Source: Rhizobium sp. TH2 (lineage in GTDB: Bacteria; Pseudomonadota; Alphaproteobacteria; Rhizobiales; Rhizobiaceae). Taken from it: a stretch of DNA of 64,000 nt. Shown here piece by piece: positions 36,419 through 46,329 of the stretch (position 1 is the stretch's first letter; the number at the start of each line of letters is the position of its first letter). Both the position numbers and the translations under genes were made by a program. The stretch spans positions 1 through 64,000 of the forward strand of contig NZ_CP062231.1 in assembly GCF_024707525.1 (NCBI RefSeq). The letters are read 5' to 3'. The notes beneath the pieces were generated by a model. That model was not told where the DNA came from and ran no database searches. It worked only from the letters and a program-made list of their open reading frames with translations.

Positions 36419-39130
36419 ATGACCATCGAAGCCCTGACCGTTACCCAACTCGCCTCGGAGGAAAGCCGCCAGACAGCGACCCCGATGATGGAGCAGTATA
36501 TCGAGATCAAGGCGACCAATCCGGATAGCCTGCTGTTCTACCGCATGGGCGATTTCTACGAACTGTTCTTCGAGGATGCGCTGGAAGCATCGCGCGCACT
36601 GGGTATCACGCTCACCCGGCGCGGACAGCATCTCGGCCAGGATATTCCCATGTGCGGCGTGCCCGTCCACGCGGCCGACGATTATCTGCAGAAGCTCATC
36701 GGCTTCGGCTATCGGGTGGCGGTCTGCGAACAGGTCGAGGATCCCGCCGAAGCCAAGAAGCGCGGTGCAAAATCGGTCGTCAAGCGCGATGTGGTGCGGC
36801 TCGTCACTCCGGGCACGATCACCGAGGAGAAGCTGCTCAATCCCGGCGACAGCAATTACATGATGGCGCTGTCGCGCATCCGGGGCGGCGAGAAGGTGCA
36901 GTACGGGCTCGCCTGGATCGATATCTCGACGGGCGTCTTCCGGCTCGCGGAGACCGAGCTTTCCCGTCTTTTGGCCGATATCCTCAGGATCGATCCCAAG
37001 GAATTGATCGTAGCCGATGCAATCTTCCACGATGCCGATCTGCGCTCGATCTTCGATGTGCTGGGCAAGGTCGTCAGTCCACAGCCGGCTGTGCTCTTCG
37101 ATTCGGCAACGGCGGAAAATCGCATAGCACGCTATTATCGTCTCTCCACACTCGATGGTTTCGGCGGCTTCACACGGCCGGAACTCTCGGCGGGCGCGGC
37201 GGCCATCGCCTATGTCGAGAAGACGCAAATCGCGGAACGGCCTGCGCTGGGCGCGCCGGAGCGTGAGAGTTCGGCCTCGACGGTTTTCATCGATCCCGCG
37301 ACGCGCGCCAATCTTGAACTCATCCGCACGCTGTCGGGGGACCGCAACGGTTCGTTGCTCAAGGCCATCGACCGCACGGTGTCTGGCGGCGGTGCGCGGC
37401 TGATCTCGGAACGGCTGATGTCGCCCCTGACGGATCCGGAGCAGATCAACAGGCGGCTCGATTCGATCTCGTTCTTTCTCGATGAGCCAAGGCTGGCGGG
37501 TGACGTCCGGCAGGCACTCAGGCACGCGCCGGACATGCCGCGGGCGCTGTCGCGGCTGGCGCTCGATCGCGGCGGTCCGCGCGACCTCGCAACGATCCTG
37601 AGCGGCCTCAGGGCGGGGCGGGACATCGCTTCGAGGCTGGTCCAGAACCGGCTTTCGCCAGAGCTTTCCGACGCGTTCCTCGCCCTCGGCATGGTACCGT
37701 TTGGGCTGGAGGACCAGTTGAGCGGACTGCTGGCTGAAGAGCTGCCGCTGCTCAAACGCGACGGCGGCTTCGTGCGCGATGGCGCGATCCCTGAACTGGA
37801 TGAATTGCGCGAACTCCGCGACCAGTCCCGCCGTGTCATTGCCGGCCTGCAGGCCAGCTATTCGGAGGAGACCGGCGTCAAGTCGCTGAAGATCAAGCAC
37901 AACAATGTGCTCGGTTATTTCATCGAACTGACCTCGGGCACCGCAGGCGTGATGACCGCGAGCCCCGAAATGCGCGCCCGCTTCATCCATCGCCAGACCA
38001 ATGCGAACGCCATGCGCTTCACCACGGTCGAGCTGTCGGATCTTGAAAGCCGGATCGCCAATGCGGCCGAACAGGCGCTGGTGTTCGAACTGGAAGCCTT
38101 CGACACGATGCGCGAGGCGGTCATCGCCGCCGGCGAGGAAATCAAGAAGGCGGCGTCGGCGCTTGCCGTGCTCGATGTGTCGGTGGCGCTTGCGGTCCTC
38201 GCCGATGAGCAGGCCTATTGCCGGCCGCATGTCGATGCCTCGCTGGATTTCGCGATCGAGGGTGGGCGCCATCCGGTGGTCGAGCAGGCGCTGCGCAAGG
38301 CGACTGCCAATCCCTTCGTCGCCAACAATTGCGATCTCTCGCCCGCAGGCGGTGGCAAGAATGGCGGCATCTGGCTGCTGACCGGCCCAAACATGGGCGG
38401 TAAATCGACCTTCCTGCGCCAGAACGCGCTGATCGCGATCATGGCGCAGATGGGTTCCTTCGTGCCCGCCATCGAGGCACGGATCGGCTGCGTCGATCGC
38501 CTGTTCAGCCGTGTCGGCGCATCCGACGATCTGGCGCGGGGCCGATCGACTTTCATGGTCGAGATGGTCGAGACGGCTGCCATCCTCAACCAGGCCACGC
38601 CGCGTTCGCTGGTCATTCTCGACGAGATCGGGCGTGGCACGGCCACCTTCGACGGTCTGTCGATCGCCTGGGCGGCGGTCGAGCACCTGCACGAGGTTAA
38701 TCGCTGCCGGTCGCTCTTCGCTACCCATTTCCACGAGCTGACCGTGCTATCCGAGAAGCTGGAGCGTATGTCCAACGCCACGATGCGGGTCAAGGAATGG
38801 GACGGCGAGGTGGTGTTCCTGCACGAAGTCGGGCCGGGAGCGGCCGATCGCTCTTATGGAATCCAGGTCGCGCGGCTCGCCGGACTGCCGGCATCGGTCG
38901 TCTCCCGCGCCCGTGAGGTGCTTGACCTGCTGGAAGATGCGGACCGCAAGAACCCGGCCGCCAAGCTGATCGATGACCTGCCGCTGTTCCAGGCCGCCGT
39001 ACGGCGCGAAGAGCCGAGAGCATCCAGGTCCTCGAAGGTCGAGGAAGGCTTGCGGGAACTGAACCCTGACGAGATGACACCGCGCGACGCGATGGATGCG
39101 CTTTACGCGCTGAAGAAACTTCTCGGCTGA
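36419..39130 (+). CDS. mutS: DNA mismatch repair protein MutS
   Basis: 903-residue mismatch sensor. The N-terminal domain has the mismatch-reading motif with [15 protein letters not shown], where Phe and Glu contact the mispair. The ATPase domain has Walker [10 protein letters not shown], the following [11 protein letters not shown] and Walker [13 protein letters not shown] chose ATG 36419 (MTIEALTV), which removes an antisense-like extension over the maeB promoter; Met further in ([10 protein letters not shown]) is possible. Length fits MutS. Confidence 0.97.
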   Translation: MTIEALTVTQLASEESRQTATPMMEQYIEIKATNPDSLLFYRMGDFYELFFEDALEASRALGITLTRRGQHLGQDIPMCGVPVHAADDYLQKLIGFGYRVAVCEQVEDPAEAKKRGAKSVVKRDVVRLVTPGTITEEKLLNPGDSNYMMALSRIRGGEKVQYGLAWIDISTGVFRLAETELSRLLADILRIDPKELIVADAIFHDADLRSIFDVLGKVVSPQPAVLFDSATAENRIARYYRLSTLDGFGGFTRPELSAGAAAIAYVEKTQIAERPALGAPERESSASTVFIDPATRANLELIRTLSGDRNGSLLKAIDRTVSGGGARLISERLMSPLTDPEQINRRLDSISFFLDEPRLAGDVRQALRHAPDMPRALSRLALDRGGPRDLATILSGLRAGRDIASRLVQNRLSPELSDAFLALGMVPFGLEDQLSGLLAEELPLLKRDGGFVRDGAIPELDELRELRDQSRRVIAGLQASYSEETGVKSLKIKHNNVLGYFIELTSGTAGVMTASPEMRARFIHRQTNANAMRFTTVELSDLESRIANAAEQALVFELEAFDTMREAVIAAGEEIKKAASALAVLDVSVALAVLADEQAYCRPHVDASLDFAIEGGRHPVVEQALRKATANPFVANNCDLSPAGGGKNGGIWLLTGPNMGGKSTFLRQNALIAIMAQMGSFVPAIEARIGCVDRLFSRVGASDDLARGRSTFMVEMVETAAILNQATPRSLVILDEIGRGTATFDGLSIAWAAVEHLHEVNRCRSLFATHFHELTVLSEKLERMSNATMRVKEWDGEVVFLHEVGPGAADRSYGIQVARLAGLPASVVSRAREVLDLLEDADRKNPAAKLIDDLPLFQAAVRREEPRASRSSKVEEGLRELNPDEMTPRDAMDALYALKKLLG

Positions 39131-39255
39131 ATCCTGTATTTGAAAAAGCCTCAATCAGATGATTGCAGCTCGATGCATTCCGGCCCATCGGCCTAATACC
39201 GCTTGCGTCAGTCCCGATTGTCTGCTGTGTGCCCAAAACACATAAGGAGCATGAA

Positions 39256-39531
39256 ATGGCCTTCGATCCCGCGAAAACCCTGTCGAGCTACAGCGAAACG
39301 CCATGTTCCGTGCAGGTCTGGTCAGCAGAGACGATGTCTGCCGAGTTCAATTCCCTGTCCGACGCCGTGGCCTTCGCCAAGCAGCACAATGGCAAATGGA
39401 ACGATGTCGAGATCACCGTGCACCTGAAGCGTGAGGACATCGTCTACGGCAGCGACAAGTGCCACATGATGATAGACGCGCTCGAGCGCGCGTTGAAGCA
39501 GGCCGCCGGCCCATCGCGGCCTGCTGATTGA
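39256..39531 (+). CDS. Hypothetical 91-residue protein
   Basis: MAFDPAKTLSSYSETPCSVQVWSAETMS begins the protein (split, 1-28); it is acidic-to-neutral with no membrane segment or clear motif. AAGGAG at 39244-39249 lies 6 nt before ATG 39256, which supports it as real. I do not recognise the family. It follows mutS by 125 bp and is convergent with argB, 6 bp apart. Confidence 0.7.
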   Translation: MAFDPAKTLSSYSETPCSVQVWSAETMSAEFNSLSDAVAFAKQHNGKWNDVEITVHLKREDIVYGSDKCHMMIDALERALKQAAGPSRPAD

Positions 39532-39537
39532 TATCCC

Positions 39538-40425
39538 TCACGGTACGATCAGCGTGCCGGCACCGACCTCGGTGAACAGTTCGAGCAGCACGGAATGGGC
39601 GGTCTTGCCGTTGAGGATGACCACGCCTTCGACGCCGCCCTGGATCGCCTCGATGCAGGTCTCGACCTTCGGGATCATGCCGCCGGAAATCGTGCCGTCC
39701 TTGATCAGCGCACGGGCCTGCGAAACCGACAATTCCTTGATCAGTTCGCCTTGTCTGTCGAGCACGCCGGGCACGTCGGTCAGGAACAGCAGGCGCGTGG
39801 CATTGAGCGCCCCGGCAATGGCGCCGGCGAATGTATCGGCATTGATATTGTAGGTATGGCCATCGCGGCCAGGAGCAACTGGAGCAATAACCGGGATCAT
39901 CTCGGAGCGGGCAAGCAGGTCGAGCAGCGTGCGATCGACTTCCACGACCTCGCCGACGAAACCGAGATCGAGCACGCGCTCGATGTTGGAATCCGGATCG
40001 GTGACCACCTTCTTGGCCTTTTCGGCGAAGACCATGTTGCCGTCCTTGCCGCAGAGCCCGATCGCCCATTCGCCGGTCTGGTTGATCAGCGCCACGATTT
40101 CCTTGTTGATCGAGCCGGCAAGAACCATCTCGACCACTTCGACCGTCTTCTGGTCGGTAACGCGCAAGCCGTTCTCGAAGCGAGATTCGATGCCGAGCTT
40201 GGCCAGCATTGCACCGATCTGCGGGCCGCCACCGTGGACGACGATCGGGTTGACGCCGGATTGCTTGAGAAGCGCGATATCGCTGGCGAAGGCCTTGCCC
40301 AGTTCGGGGTTGCCCATGGCATGCCCGCCATACTTCACCACGATCGTCTTGTTCTCGTAGCGCTGCATGAAGGGCAGGGCCTGGACGAGAAGGCGTGCCT
40401 GGATTTCGCTTTCGGACTGGGACAT
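39538..40425 (-). CDS. argB: Acetylglutamate kinase
   Basis: 295-residue amino-acid kinase that phosphorylates N-acetylglutamate, the committed step of arginine synthesis. Conserved elements are [20 protein letters not shown] and the DVPGVLD and [15 protein letters not shown] blocks that form the nucleotide and acetylglutamate sites. Length equals the family norm. It is convergent with the hypothetical gene and divergent from the sigma-factor gene. Confidence 0.96.
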   Translation of the reverse strand: MSQSESEIQARLLVQALPFMQRYENKTIVVKYGGHAMGNPELGKAFASDIALLKQSGVNPIVVHGGGPQIGAMLAKLGIESRFENGLRVTDQKTVEVVEMVLAGSINKEIVALINQTGEWAIGLCGKDGNMVFAEKAKKVVTDPDSNIERVLDLGFVGEVVEVDRTLLDLLARSEMIPVIAPVAPGRDGHTYNINADTFAGAIAGALNATRLLFLTDVPGVLDRQGELIKELSVSQARALIKDGTISGGMIPKVETCIEAIQGGVEGVVILNGKTAHSVLLELFTEVGAGTLIVP

Positions 40426-40488
40426 TGAGGCCTCGAACTAGGGGATTGGCAAATTCGTGAGCCTCTTTAACCGATGTTTTTGTCACAT

Positions 40489-40525
40489 GGAATGATCCGT
40501 CCGAGGGAATTCGACGTATTTCCGG
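40489..40525 (+). promoter_or_regulatory. ECF-type promoter-like motif before the sigma-factor gene
   Basis: GGAAT (40489-40493), 17 bp, then TCGACGTATTTCCGG (40511-40525). The GGAAY box and the trailing ATTTCCGG recur upstream of the fasciclin gene at 41916-41953 with almost the same spacing. GGAAC-type -35 boxes are standard for ECF sigma factors, which fits autoregulation. Identified by eye; a chance match is possible. Confidence 0.4.
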
Positions 40526-40587
40526 CATCGAGTCATGCCTGCCCTTCCGGGCGGGTGAATACGAATGACCCAAGGGACGAACGCCTT

Positions 40588-41121
40588 ATGGACGAGTTGG
40601 CTACCTTGCTGGGACGCGTGGCGCTCCGCGACCGCCCCGCCTTCGCGTGCCTCTATGATCTTACGTCGGCGAAACTTTTCGCCATCGCTTTCCGTATCTT
40701 GAGAGACAAAGGTGATGCCGACGAGGCTTTGCAGGAGATCTATATCAAGGTGTGGCAGAGAGCCGAGCGCTACCAGCCCGAACAAGGCAGCCCGATGACC
40801 TGGATGGCGGCGATCACGCGCAATCACGCGATCGACCTGATCAGGGCGCGCAAGCCCGAGGCATCCCAGATCGACGAGGCCTTCGATCTGGCATCGGAGA
40901 GTGCCGGCCCCGAGGAGAACGCCATCAATACGAGCGAAGGCAAGCGGATTGACAGATGCATGAAAACGCTCGAATCTGATAAAGCTGAAGCTGTCCGGCG
41001 CGCCTATGTGGAAGGTTTGAGCTACCAGGAACTCGCCGATTTCTATAAGGTACCGCTGAACACGATGCGGACCTGGTTGCGGCGGAGCCTGATGAAACTG
41101 AGAGAGTGTCTGGAGCAATGA
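40588..41121 (+). CDS. ECF RNA polymerase sigma factor (SigK-like)
   Basis: 177-residue sigma-70 family ECF factor. Region 2 is YDLTSAKLFAIAFRILRD with GDADEALQEIYIKVWQ, and region 4 is EGLSYQELADFYKVPLNTMRTWLRR, split in the usual HTH. ATG 40588 has AAGGGACG upstream and leaves the ECF-like promoter before the gene; GTG 40555 is an alternative, and the frame stays open to 40474. The next gene (anti-sigma) starts in the stop codon (ATGA), the usual sigma/anti-sigma coupling. Confidence 0.88.
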   Translation: MDELATLLGRVALRDRPAFACLYDLTSAKLFAIAFRILRDKGDADEALQEIYIKVWQRAERYQPEQGSPMTWMAAITRNHAIDLIRARKPEASQIDEAFDLASESAGPEENAINTSEGKRIDRCMKTLESDKAEAVRRAYVEGLSYQELADFYKVPLNTMRTWLRRSLMKLRECLEQ

Positions 41122-41837
41122 GCGAGAGACCTGAAGAATGGGATCGCAGCCGGGACGAGATCATCTCCGGCGAATATGTGCTCGGTGTCCTCTCGGCCGA
41201 AGACCGCCGCAAGGTCGAGGCCCGCATGGCCGTCGATCGCCGCTTCGCCCAGCAGGTGCGCCGCTGGCAGGCCAATCTCTCCGGTTTCAACGAAGACTAC
41301 GAGGATATTCGCCCGCCCGCCGATCTCTATAACAGGATCGAGCGGCGGATATTCGGCACTGGAGAGATCAGGGCGCCAGGGCTGCTCGAAGGCATCTGGG
41401 GCTCCGTGATGGTGTGGCGCGGCCTGACCGTCGCTTCGCTGGCGATTGCCGCGGGCGTCATCTATTTTGAAGGCACCACCTTCCTGCCCGGCACGCGTGA
41501 GAAGCCCTTGGTTGCGGAATTGAGTGGTCAGAATTCGCCGATCAATCTCGTCGCCACGTTCGATTTCGATTCCGGCCGGTTGAGCGTTGTGCCAGCAGCG
41601 TTCAAGCAGAACGAACCGCAATCGCTCGAAGTGTGGATCATCGATGAAGGCAAGCCGCCGCAATCGCTCGGCATCCTGCCCGACAACGGCAATGGCGAGA
41701 TCATCGTGACCAACGAGATGCGTAAGACCTTCACTGAGGGCAAGACCATCGCCATCACCATCGAACCCTATGGCGGTGCACCCGGCGGGGCTCCCACGGG
41801 ACCGATCGTCGCTCAGGGCAAGACCCGCTTTCTCTGA
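41118..41837 (+). CDS. RskA-like membrane anti-sigma factor
   Basis: 239 residues: an N-terminal cytoplasmic anti-sigma domain (about 10-60; DEIISGEYVLGVLSAEDRRKVEARM split), one transmembrane helix (about 97-117) and a C-terminal periplasmic domain with the family pattern LEVWIIDEGKPPQSLGILP. This is the RskA/RsmA-type anti-sigma architecture. It should hold the preceding sigma factor inactive at the membrane until proteolysis. It is translationally coupled to the sigma gene. A terminator follows. Confidence 0.87.
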   Translation: MSERPEEWDRSRDEIISGEYVLGVLSAEDRRKVEARMAVDRRFAQQVRRWQANLSGFNEDYEDIRPPADLYNRIERRIFGTGEIRAPGLLEGIWGSVMVWRGLTVASLAIAAGVIYFEGTTFLPGTREKPLVAELSGQNSPINLVATFDFDSGRLSVVPAAFKQNEPQSLEVWIIDEGKPPQSLGILPDNGNGEIIVTNEMRKTFTEGKTIAITIEPYGGAPGGAPTGPIVAQGKTRFL

Positions 41838-41862
41838 CCGTTAACTTTTCGTGCCTTTGAAT

Positions 41863-41888
41863 AATGCCGCCTTCGGGCGGCATTTTTG
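41863..41888 (+). terminator. Rho-independent terminator after the anti-sigma gene
   Basis: AATGCCGCC (41863-41871), TTCG loop, GGCGGCATT (41876-41884), then TTTG. Perfect 9-bp stem with a TTCG tetraloop and U-run. It separates the sigma/anti-sigma operon from the fasciclin gene. Confidence 0.85.
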
Positions 41889-41915
41889 TTTTGAAACAAT
41901 GCCTTGTGTTTTCCC

Positions 41916-41953
41916 GGAACAAATCGCCTCCAGATCTGAAACTTAATTTCCGG
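41916..41953 (+). promoter_or_regulatory. ECF-type promoter-like motif before the fasciclin gene
   Basis: GGAAC (41916-41920), 18 bp, then AAACTTAATTTCCGG (41939-41953). It shares GGAAY and ATTTCCGG with the motif upstream of the sigma-factor gene and lies about 92 bp before the fasciclin start, downstream of the terminator. Confidence 0.4.
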
Positions 41954-42045
41954 GGCGCCCGTAATTCATCATATCTCCGGCAAGACGGGGAACGCTGAGC
42001 CCCTGGCCGGCGATGCAACTTGAAAACTGGGAAGGAAATTCGAAC

Positions 42046-42606
42046 ATGCTCAGGACCTCGCTTCGCAATCTCGCCATCGTCTCCGCTCTGGCCGGCTCCG
42101 CCATGCTTGCCAACGCCGCGATGAATCCCGAAGTCGGCGGCGCGCCGATGTACGCCACCAAGAACATCGTCGAGAATGCCGTCAATTCGAAGGATCACAC
42201 CACGCTGGTCGCCGCCGTCAAGGCCGCTGGACTGGTCGATACGCTGACAGGCAAGGGCCCGTTCACGGTTTTCGCGCCCACCAATGCCGCCTTTGACGCC
42301 CTGCCGGCCGGCACCGTCGATACGCTGCTGAAGCCCGAGAACAAGGACCAGCTCGTCAAGGTGCTGACCTGCCACGTCGTGGCAGCCGATGCCATGTCGG
42401 CCGCGATCGACAAGATGATCAAGGATGACGGCGGCATGCACCCGGTCAAGACCGTCGGCGGCTGCACGCTCACCGCCTCCGAGAAGGACGGAACGATCAT
42501 GCTGACCGATGAAACCGGCGGCGTAGCCACCGTGACCATCGCCGACGTCAAGCAGTCGAACGGCGTGATCCACGTGATCGACAAGGTGCTGCTGCCGAAG
42601 GGCTAA
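42046..42606 (+). CDS. Secreted fasciclin-domain protein
   Basis: 186 residues with a signal peptide (MLRTSLRNLAIVSALAGSAM continuing to ANA, cleavage near 24) and one FAS1 domain (about 40-186). FAS1 marks are the KGPFTVFAPTNAAFDALP box and the C-terminal NGVIHVIDKVLLP. GAAGGAAATT precedes ATG 42046. FAS1 proteins act in adhesion; rhizobial Nex18-type proteins are relatives. In mycobacteria FAS1 proteins Mpt70/Mpt83 are controlled by SigK-RskA, the same kind of pair that sits next door here. Confidence 0.9.
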   Translation: MLRTSLRNLAIVSALAGSAMLANAAMNPEVGGAPMYATKNIVENAVNSKDHTTLVAAVKAAGLVDTLTGKGPFTVFAPTNAAFDALPAGTVDTLLKPENKDQLVKVLTCHVVAADAMSAAIDKMIKDDGGMHPVKTVGGCTLTASEKDGTIMLTDETGGVATVTIADVKQSNGVIHVIDKVLLPKG

Positions 42607-42632
42607 ACCCGCTTATTTCGGCTGTAGTGAGA

Positions 42633-42671
42633 CCGCCTCGGCAAAGAACCCTTGCCGGGGCGGCTTTCGTT
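42633..42671 (+). terminator. Rho-independent terminator after the fasciclin gene
   Basis: CCGCCTCGGCAA, loop AGAACCC, TTGCCGGGGCGG, then CTTTCGTTT. A 12-bp stem with one G-U pair. It also separates the convergent GNAT gene. Confidence 0.75.
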
Positions 42672-42682
42672 TGAGCAGCGTC

Positions 42683-43126
42683 TCAAGGCGCCAGATCGTA
42701 GGTGATCCAGTTTGTCCGCGTGGCGATCCGGTCATAGACCGAGCGGGCGCGGTAATTGTCGTCGCGCGTGATCCAGCGGATCACCGACCAGTTCCTCTCG
42801 CGCCCGAGCGCAGAGGCAGCCGAAAACAGCTGGTCCACCGTGCCGCCGCCGCGCTGGCTCGGATCGACGAAAAGGTCGTCGAGATAGCCGGCGACAGTCG
42901 CCGAAAGCGGCCTGAGGAATTCGCGGATATGGGCAAAGCCGACCGGCCGTCCTTCCTCGTTGAGCGCCATCAGGCAGATGATCCGGCCTTCCATGATCCA
43001 GCTCCAGGTGCGGTCGCGCATCTCCTGGTTCTGCTCGATCTTGTAATATTCGGCATAGGCCGCGTAGAGCACGTTCCAATCGGCATGGTGCGGCGCGACG
43101 TCGGTAATGATCAAATAGTTCGCCAT
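42683..43126 (-). CDS. GNAT-family N-acetyltransferase
   Basis: 147-residue acetyltransferase. FAHIREFLRPLSATVAGYLDDLFVDPSQRGGGTVDQL (about 65-101) is motif A with the acetyl-CoA-binding RGGG. The C-terminal helix is RDDNYRARSVYDRIA, also typical of the family. The acceptor is unknown. It begins 1 nt after the amidase stop, so the two are an operon. Confidence 0.87.
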   Translation of the reverse strand: MANYLIITDVAPHHADWNVLYAAYAEYYKIEQNQEMRDRTWSWIMEGRIICLMALNEEGRPVGFAHIREFLRPLSATVAGYLDDLFVDPSQRGGGTVDQLFSAASALGRERNWSVIRWITRDDNYRARSVYDRIATRTNWITYDLAP

Positions 43127-43127
43127 G

Positions 43128-44492
43128 TCAGCCTCTCACGTTCTCTTCGGCGGCAAGTGCCACGCCGAGCAGGTGTTCGTCCGTATTCGGCAGGCCGGAG
43201 AGCAGCAGCCCCACCGGCATTCCGGCAGCGCCGGTGCCACATGGAATGGAGACACCGCACCAATCGAAGAAATTGCCGATAAGGGTGTTGCGCAGCGTCT
43301 TGCCATTCGTCTTGAAGAAAAGTTCGTCGTCCTTGGTCAGCGGCGCGATGGGTGGCGCGACATGCGGGAGCGTCGGCGAGACGATGATTTCATCAACCGC
43401 AACAATCCTCGACAGCGAGGCAATCATCCGTTCACGCGCCTCCAGCAAGGCAACATAATCCGTCATCGCGGTCTTGGTGCCCAGCCGCATGCGCATGGCG
43501 ACGATGCGATCCATCGTTGCCGCTTCAGGCGCATCGAGCCGCTCACGGTGCAGGGCATAGGCTTCGGCGGTGACGAGCGGCCCGTGCTTGGCGTAGAGTT
43601 CGAAAAGCTCGGTGAAATCAGGAAAGGCCTGGCGGCGGATTTTTGCGCCAGCCTTCGATAGCCGTCCCAGAGCTGCCTCGAATGCGGACGCGACCTCGGG
43701 TTCGATCTCGTCAAAGAAGATTGTCTCGGGCACGACGAGAGACACGCCTTCGAGCGAGCGCCTGCGGACTTCGGAGCCGGTCAGCCCACGCATGGCGGCG
43801 TCGATCCAGACGGCATCCTGCACCGTGCGGCAGAGGGGACCGAGAGAGTCGAGGCTTTTGGACAGAGGAAACACGCCCTCCATCGAATAGCGGCCGCGGG
43901 TGGATTTGTATCCAACAATGCCGTTGAAAGCGGCGGGGATGCGGATCGAGCCGCCAGTGTCCGAGCCCATGGCAACCGGCACCAGGCCAGCAGCCACTGA
44001 CACACCGGCACCTGACGACGAACCGCCGGGAATCCTGGGCTCGTCCGTCGAATGCGGATTTTCCGGCGTGCCGTAATGGGGATTGATGCCGAGACCTGAA
44101 AAGGCGAACTCGGTCATGTTGGTCCGCCCGATCGCAACCATGCCGGCGGATTTCAGGGCGGTGACAATCGCTGCATCTTTTGCGGCCTTTGGCGCATTGG
44201 CAAGGATAACCGATCCGGCCGTCGTCGTCATGCCTTCGAGATCAAAGAGGTCCTTCCAGGCGATCGGAATGCCATCCAGCAAACCTAACGACCGCCCGTC
44301 TTTGATGCGCTGCGATGAAGCCTTGGCTTCAGCAATGGCGCGTTCGGGCGTCAGGCTGATGAAGACCGATTGATCGCGATAGCCACGAATTCCATCCAAC
44401 GTTTCCTCGGCCAGCGCGACCGGATCGAGCGCCCCGGACTGGATGAGCACGGAAAGCTGGGCGATGGACTTGCCTGGATTGCCTGACGTCAT
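43128..44492 (-). CDS. Amidase-signature enzyme
   Basis: 454-residue amidase (GatA-like superfamily). The Ser-cisSer-Lys site is in the GGSSSGAGVSVAAGLVPVAMGSDTGGSIRIPAA segment (about 155-187), with the catalytic Lys upstream in GIPIAWKDLFDLEG (about 74-87). No gatB or gatC is adjacent, so it is not the tRNA amidotransferase subunit. The amide substrate is unknown. It follows engB by 13 nt. Confidence 0.88.
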   Translation of the reverse strand: MTSGNPGKSIAQLSVLIQSGALDPVALAEETLDGIRGYRDQSVFISLTPERAIAEAKASSQRIKDGRSLGLLDGIPIAWKDLFDLEGMTTTAGSVILANAPKAAKDAAIVTALKSAGMVAIGRTNMTEFAFSGLGINPHYGTPENPHSTDEPRIPGGSSSGAGVSVAAGLVPVAMGSDTGGSIRIPAAFNGIVGYKSTRGRYSMEGVFPLSKSLDSLGPLCRTVQDAVWIDAAMRGLTGSEVRRRSLEGVSLVVPETIFFDEIEPEVASAFEAALGRLSKAGAKIRRQAFPDFTELFELYAKHGPLVTAEAYALHRERLDAPEAATMDRIVAMRMRLGTKTAMTDYVALLEARERMIASLSRIVAVDEIIVSPTLPHVAPPIAPLTKDDELFFKTNGKTLRNTLIGNFFDWCGVSIPCGTGAAGMPVGLLLSGLPNTDEHLLGVALAAEENVRG

Positions 44493-44505
44493 GATGGCCT
44501 CTTCG

Positions 44506-45159
44506 CTAAAGGTTCAGAACCTCGATGATCGCCGCGCGCAACGTGTCGATCCCTTCGGATTTCTCCGACGACGTCGCGAGGATGAAGGGATAGGCGGCCG
44601 GGTGCTTGGCGATCTTGGTCGAGGTCTCCGCCTTCAGCTTTTCGAGCGCGGGCGGCTTGATTTTGTCCGATTTGGTCAGCACGACCTGATAGGAGATCGC
44701 GGCCTTGTCGAGAAGGTCGAGCACCTCGTCGTCGTTCTTCTTGATGCCGTGCCGGCTGTCGATCAGCACATAGACGCGCTTCAGCGTCGAGCGTCCACGC
44801 AGATAATCGAAGACCAGCTTGGTCCAGTTGTCGACCTGCTCCTTCGGCGCTTCGGCATAGCCGTAGCCCGGCATGTCGACAAGCGCGCAGGGCGGCATGT
44901 CGTCGGCGCCACCGGAATAGCCGTCGGGCACGAAATAGTTGAGCTCCTGTGTCCGTCCCGGCGTGTTGGAGGTGCGGGCAAGGCCGTTCTGGCCGACAAG
45001 CGCATTTATCAGCGACGACTTGCCGACATTCGAACGGCCGGCAAATGCGATTTCGGCCGGTCCCTCGGGCGGCAAAAACTTCATTGCCGGCACGCCGCGG
45101 ATGAAGATCCAGGGACGGGAGAACACCTTCACGTCAAGGTCGGGCTGGAGATTGGCCAT
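44506..45159 (-). CDS. engB: Ribosome biogenesis GTPase EngB (YihA/YsxC)
   Basis: 217-residue GTPase needed for 50S assembly. [11 protein letters not shown] appears as [17 protein letters not shown] (P-loop, about 38-54), [11 protein letters not shown] is G3, and TKSDKIK is G4, all as in the family. The rpmH-rnpA-yidC-engB order is conserved in alphaproteobacteria, here interrupted by a DMT exporter gene before yidC. Confidence 0.94.
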   Translation of the reverse strand: MANLQPDLDVKVFSRPWIFIRGVPAMKFLPPEGPAEIAFAGRSNVGKSSLINALVGQNGLARTSNTPGRTQELNYFVPDGYSGGADDMPPCALVDMPGYGYAEAPKEQVDNWTKLVFDYLRGRSTLKRVYVLIDSRHGIKKNDDEVLDLLDKAAISYQVVLTKSDKIKPPALEKLKAETSTKIAKHPAAYPFILATSSEKSEGIDTLRAAIIEVLNL

Positions 45160-45216
45160 GAATGGGCTCGCATTTGCTGACAGGACTTCGCGACTTCCGG
45201 GTTTTATACCCGATTG

Positions 45217-46194
45217 TCAAGCCTGCGCTTCAGGCTTCCTCAGCGCCGAGAGCAGGTATCCGAGCAAGGCGGCAAGCAGAATGGTGCCGCCGACGATGGT
45301 TTCGATGCCAGGCACTTCGTCGTGGAAGATCGCCACCCACACCGGGCTCAGCATCGTCTCGGCCGTGCCGAGCAGAGCTGCGAACGCCGCCGGGATCATA
45401 CGCGCCCCGGTCACGAAGAACGCCATGCCGAGCCCGAGATTAAGGGCACCGAATGCCATGAGGATGGCGAGTTCGCCGCCGGTGACCTGCAGCGATCCGG
45501 CCTGCGTTGATGCGACCAGTGCTGCCGCGAAACAGCCGATGCTGGCGCCCGGCGTCTGGCGGACATTCTTGAACCGGCGCGTCACGACCGTCACCATGGC
45601 GAAGACGATGGCGATGGTCAGCGCGAGCAGGTTGCCGAACCAGGCGTATCGCATGTCGATGCCGGGATTGGTCTCGGCCATCGTAGCACTGTCGATGAAG
45701 CCAAGGCCGAGCATGTCGTCGGCCTGCGCGATGAACGGTCCGCCCATGACCATGATCGCAACGCCGATAATCACGGCGACGATGGCGATCCAGGTGGTGA
45801 GAGAAATGCTTTCGCGATAGATGATCCAGGCCATCAGTGCCGCGAACAGCGGCACGCCCGCCTGGATGAGAACCACATTGGCGACGGTCGTGTAGCTGAT
45901 GGCGATGATGAAGCAGGTCGAAGCGGTCGCGAAGCCTATACCGACCAGCAACCCGGGAATGCCCATGTTCCGATAAAGCCGGAGCGTCTCTCGCGGACCA
46001 TCGCGGACCAGCAGGAAGCCGCAGAGGAAGATGCCGGCGAACAGCGCCCGGTAGAAAACGATGGTCCAGCTGTCCTCGATGTCAAGGAATCGTGCGATGG
46101 CGCCGCCGAAGCTCCAGAACAGGGCGGAGAGGAAGACGAGCGTCGCGCCGACCTTCTCCTGCGATGCGGCACTGACCGCGACTGTCTTGTCCAT
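45217..46194 (-). CDS. DMT-superfamily (EamA) exporter
   Basis: 325-residue membrane protein with about ten helices in two EamA repeats, starting MDKTVAVSAASQEKVGATLV. The helices VGATLVFLSALFWSFGGAIA and ALNLGLGMAFFVTGARMI are typical. I chose ATG 46194; the 28 codons upstream lack membrane character and overlap the promoter region. The cargo is unknown. It sits between yidC and engB, where most relatives have none. Confidence 0.85.
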   Translation of the reverse strand: MDKTVAVSAASQEKVGATLVFLSALFWSFGGAIARFLDIEDSWTIVFYRALFAGIFLCGFLLVRDGPRETLRLYRNMGIPGLLVGIGFATASTCFIIAISYTTVANVVLIQAGVPLFAALMAWIIYRESISLTTWIAIVAVIIGVAIMVMGGPFIAQADDMLGLGFIDSATMAETNPGIDMRYAWFGNLLALTIAIVFAMVTVVTRRFKNVRQTPGASIGCFAAALVASTQAGSLQVTGGELAILMAFGALNLGLGMAFFVTGARMIPAAFAALLGTAETMLSPVWVAIFHDEVPGIETIVGGTILLAALLGYLLSALRKPEAQA

Positions 46195-46329
46195 GGGAGC
46201 GTCAACCTCGAATATGAGAAAAGGCCCCCGAGAGGAGCCTTTTCCGGATGGCCTATTTAGCCATGTCTCATGTCGCATCCAGACGTCAAAAGCGACATCC
46301 GTAATCCATGAAATAATATCAAGTCACAT

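Noticed and set aside
36404..38734. 776-codon minus-strand open frame opposite mutS
   Set aside because: Antisense shadow of a well-supported gene, arginine- and glutamine-rich without any domain.
43128..44492. GatA subunit of the Glu-tRNA amidotransferase
   Set aside because: No gatB or gatC is adjacent, and the signature alone is shared by all amidases.
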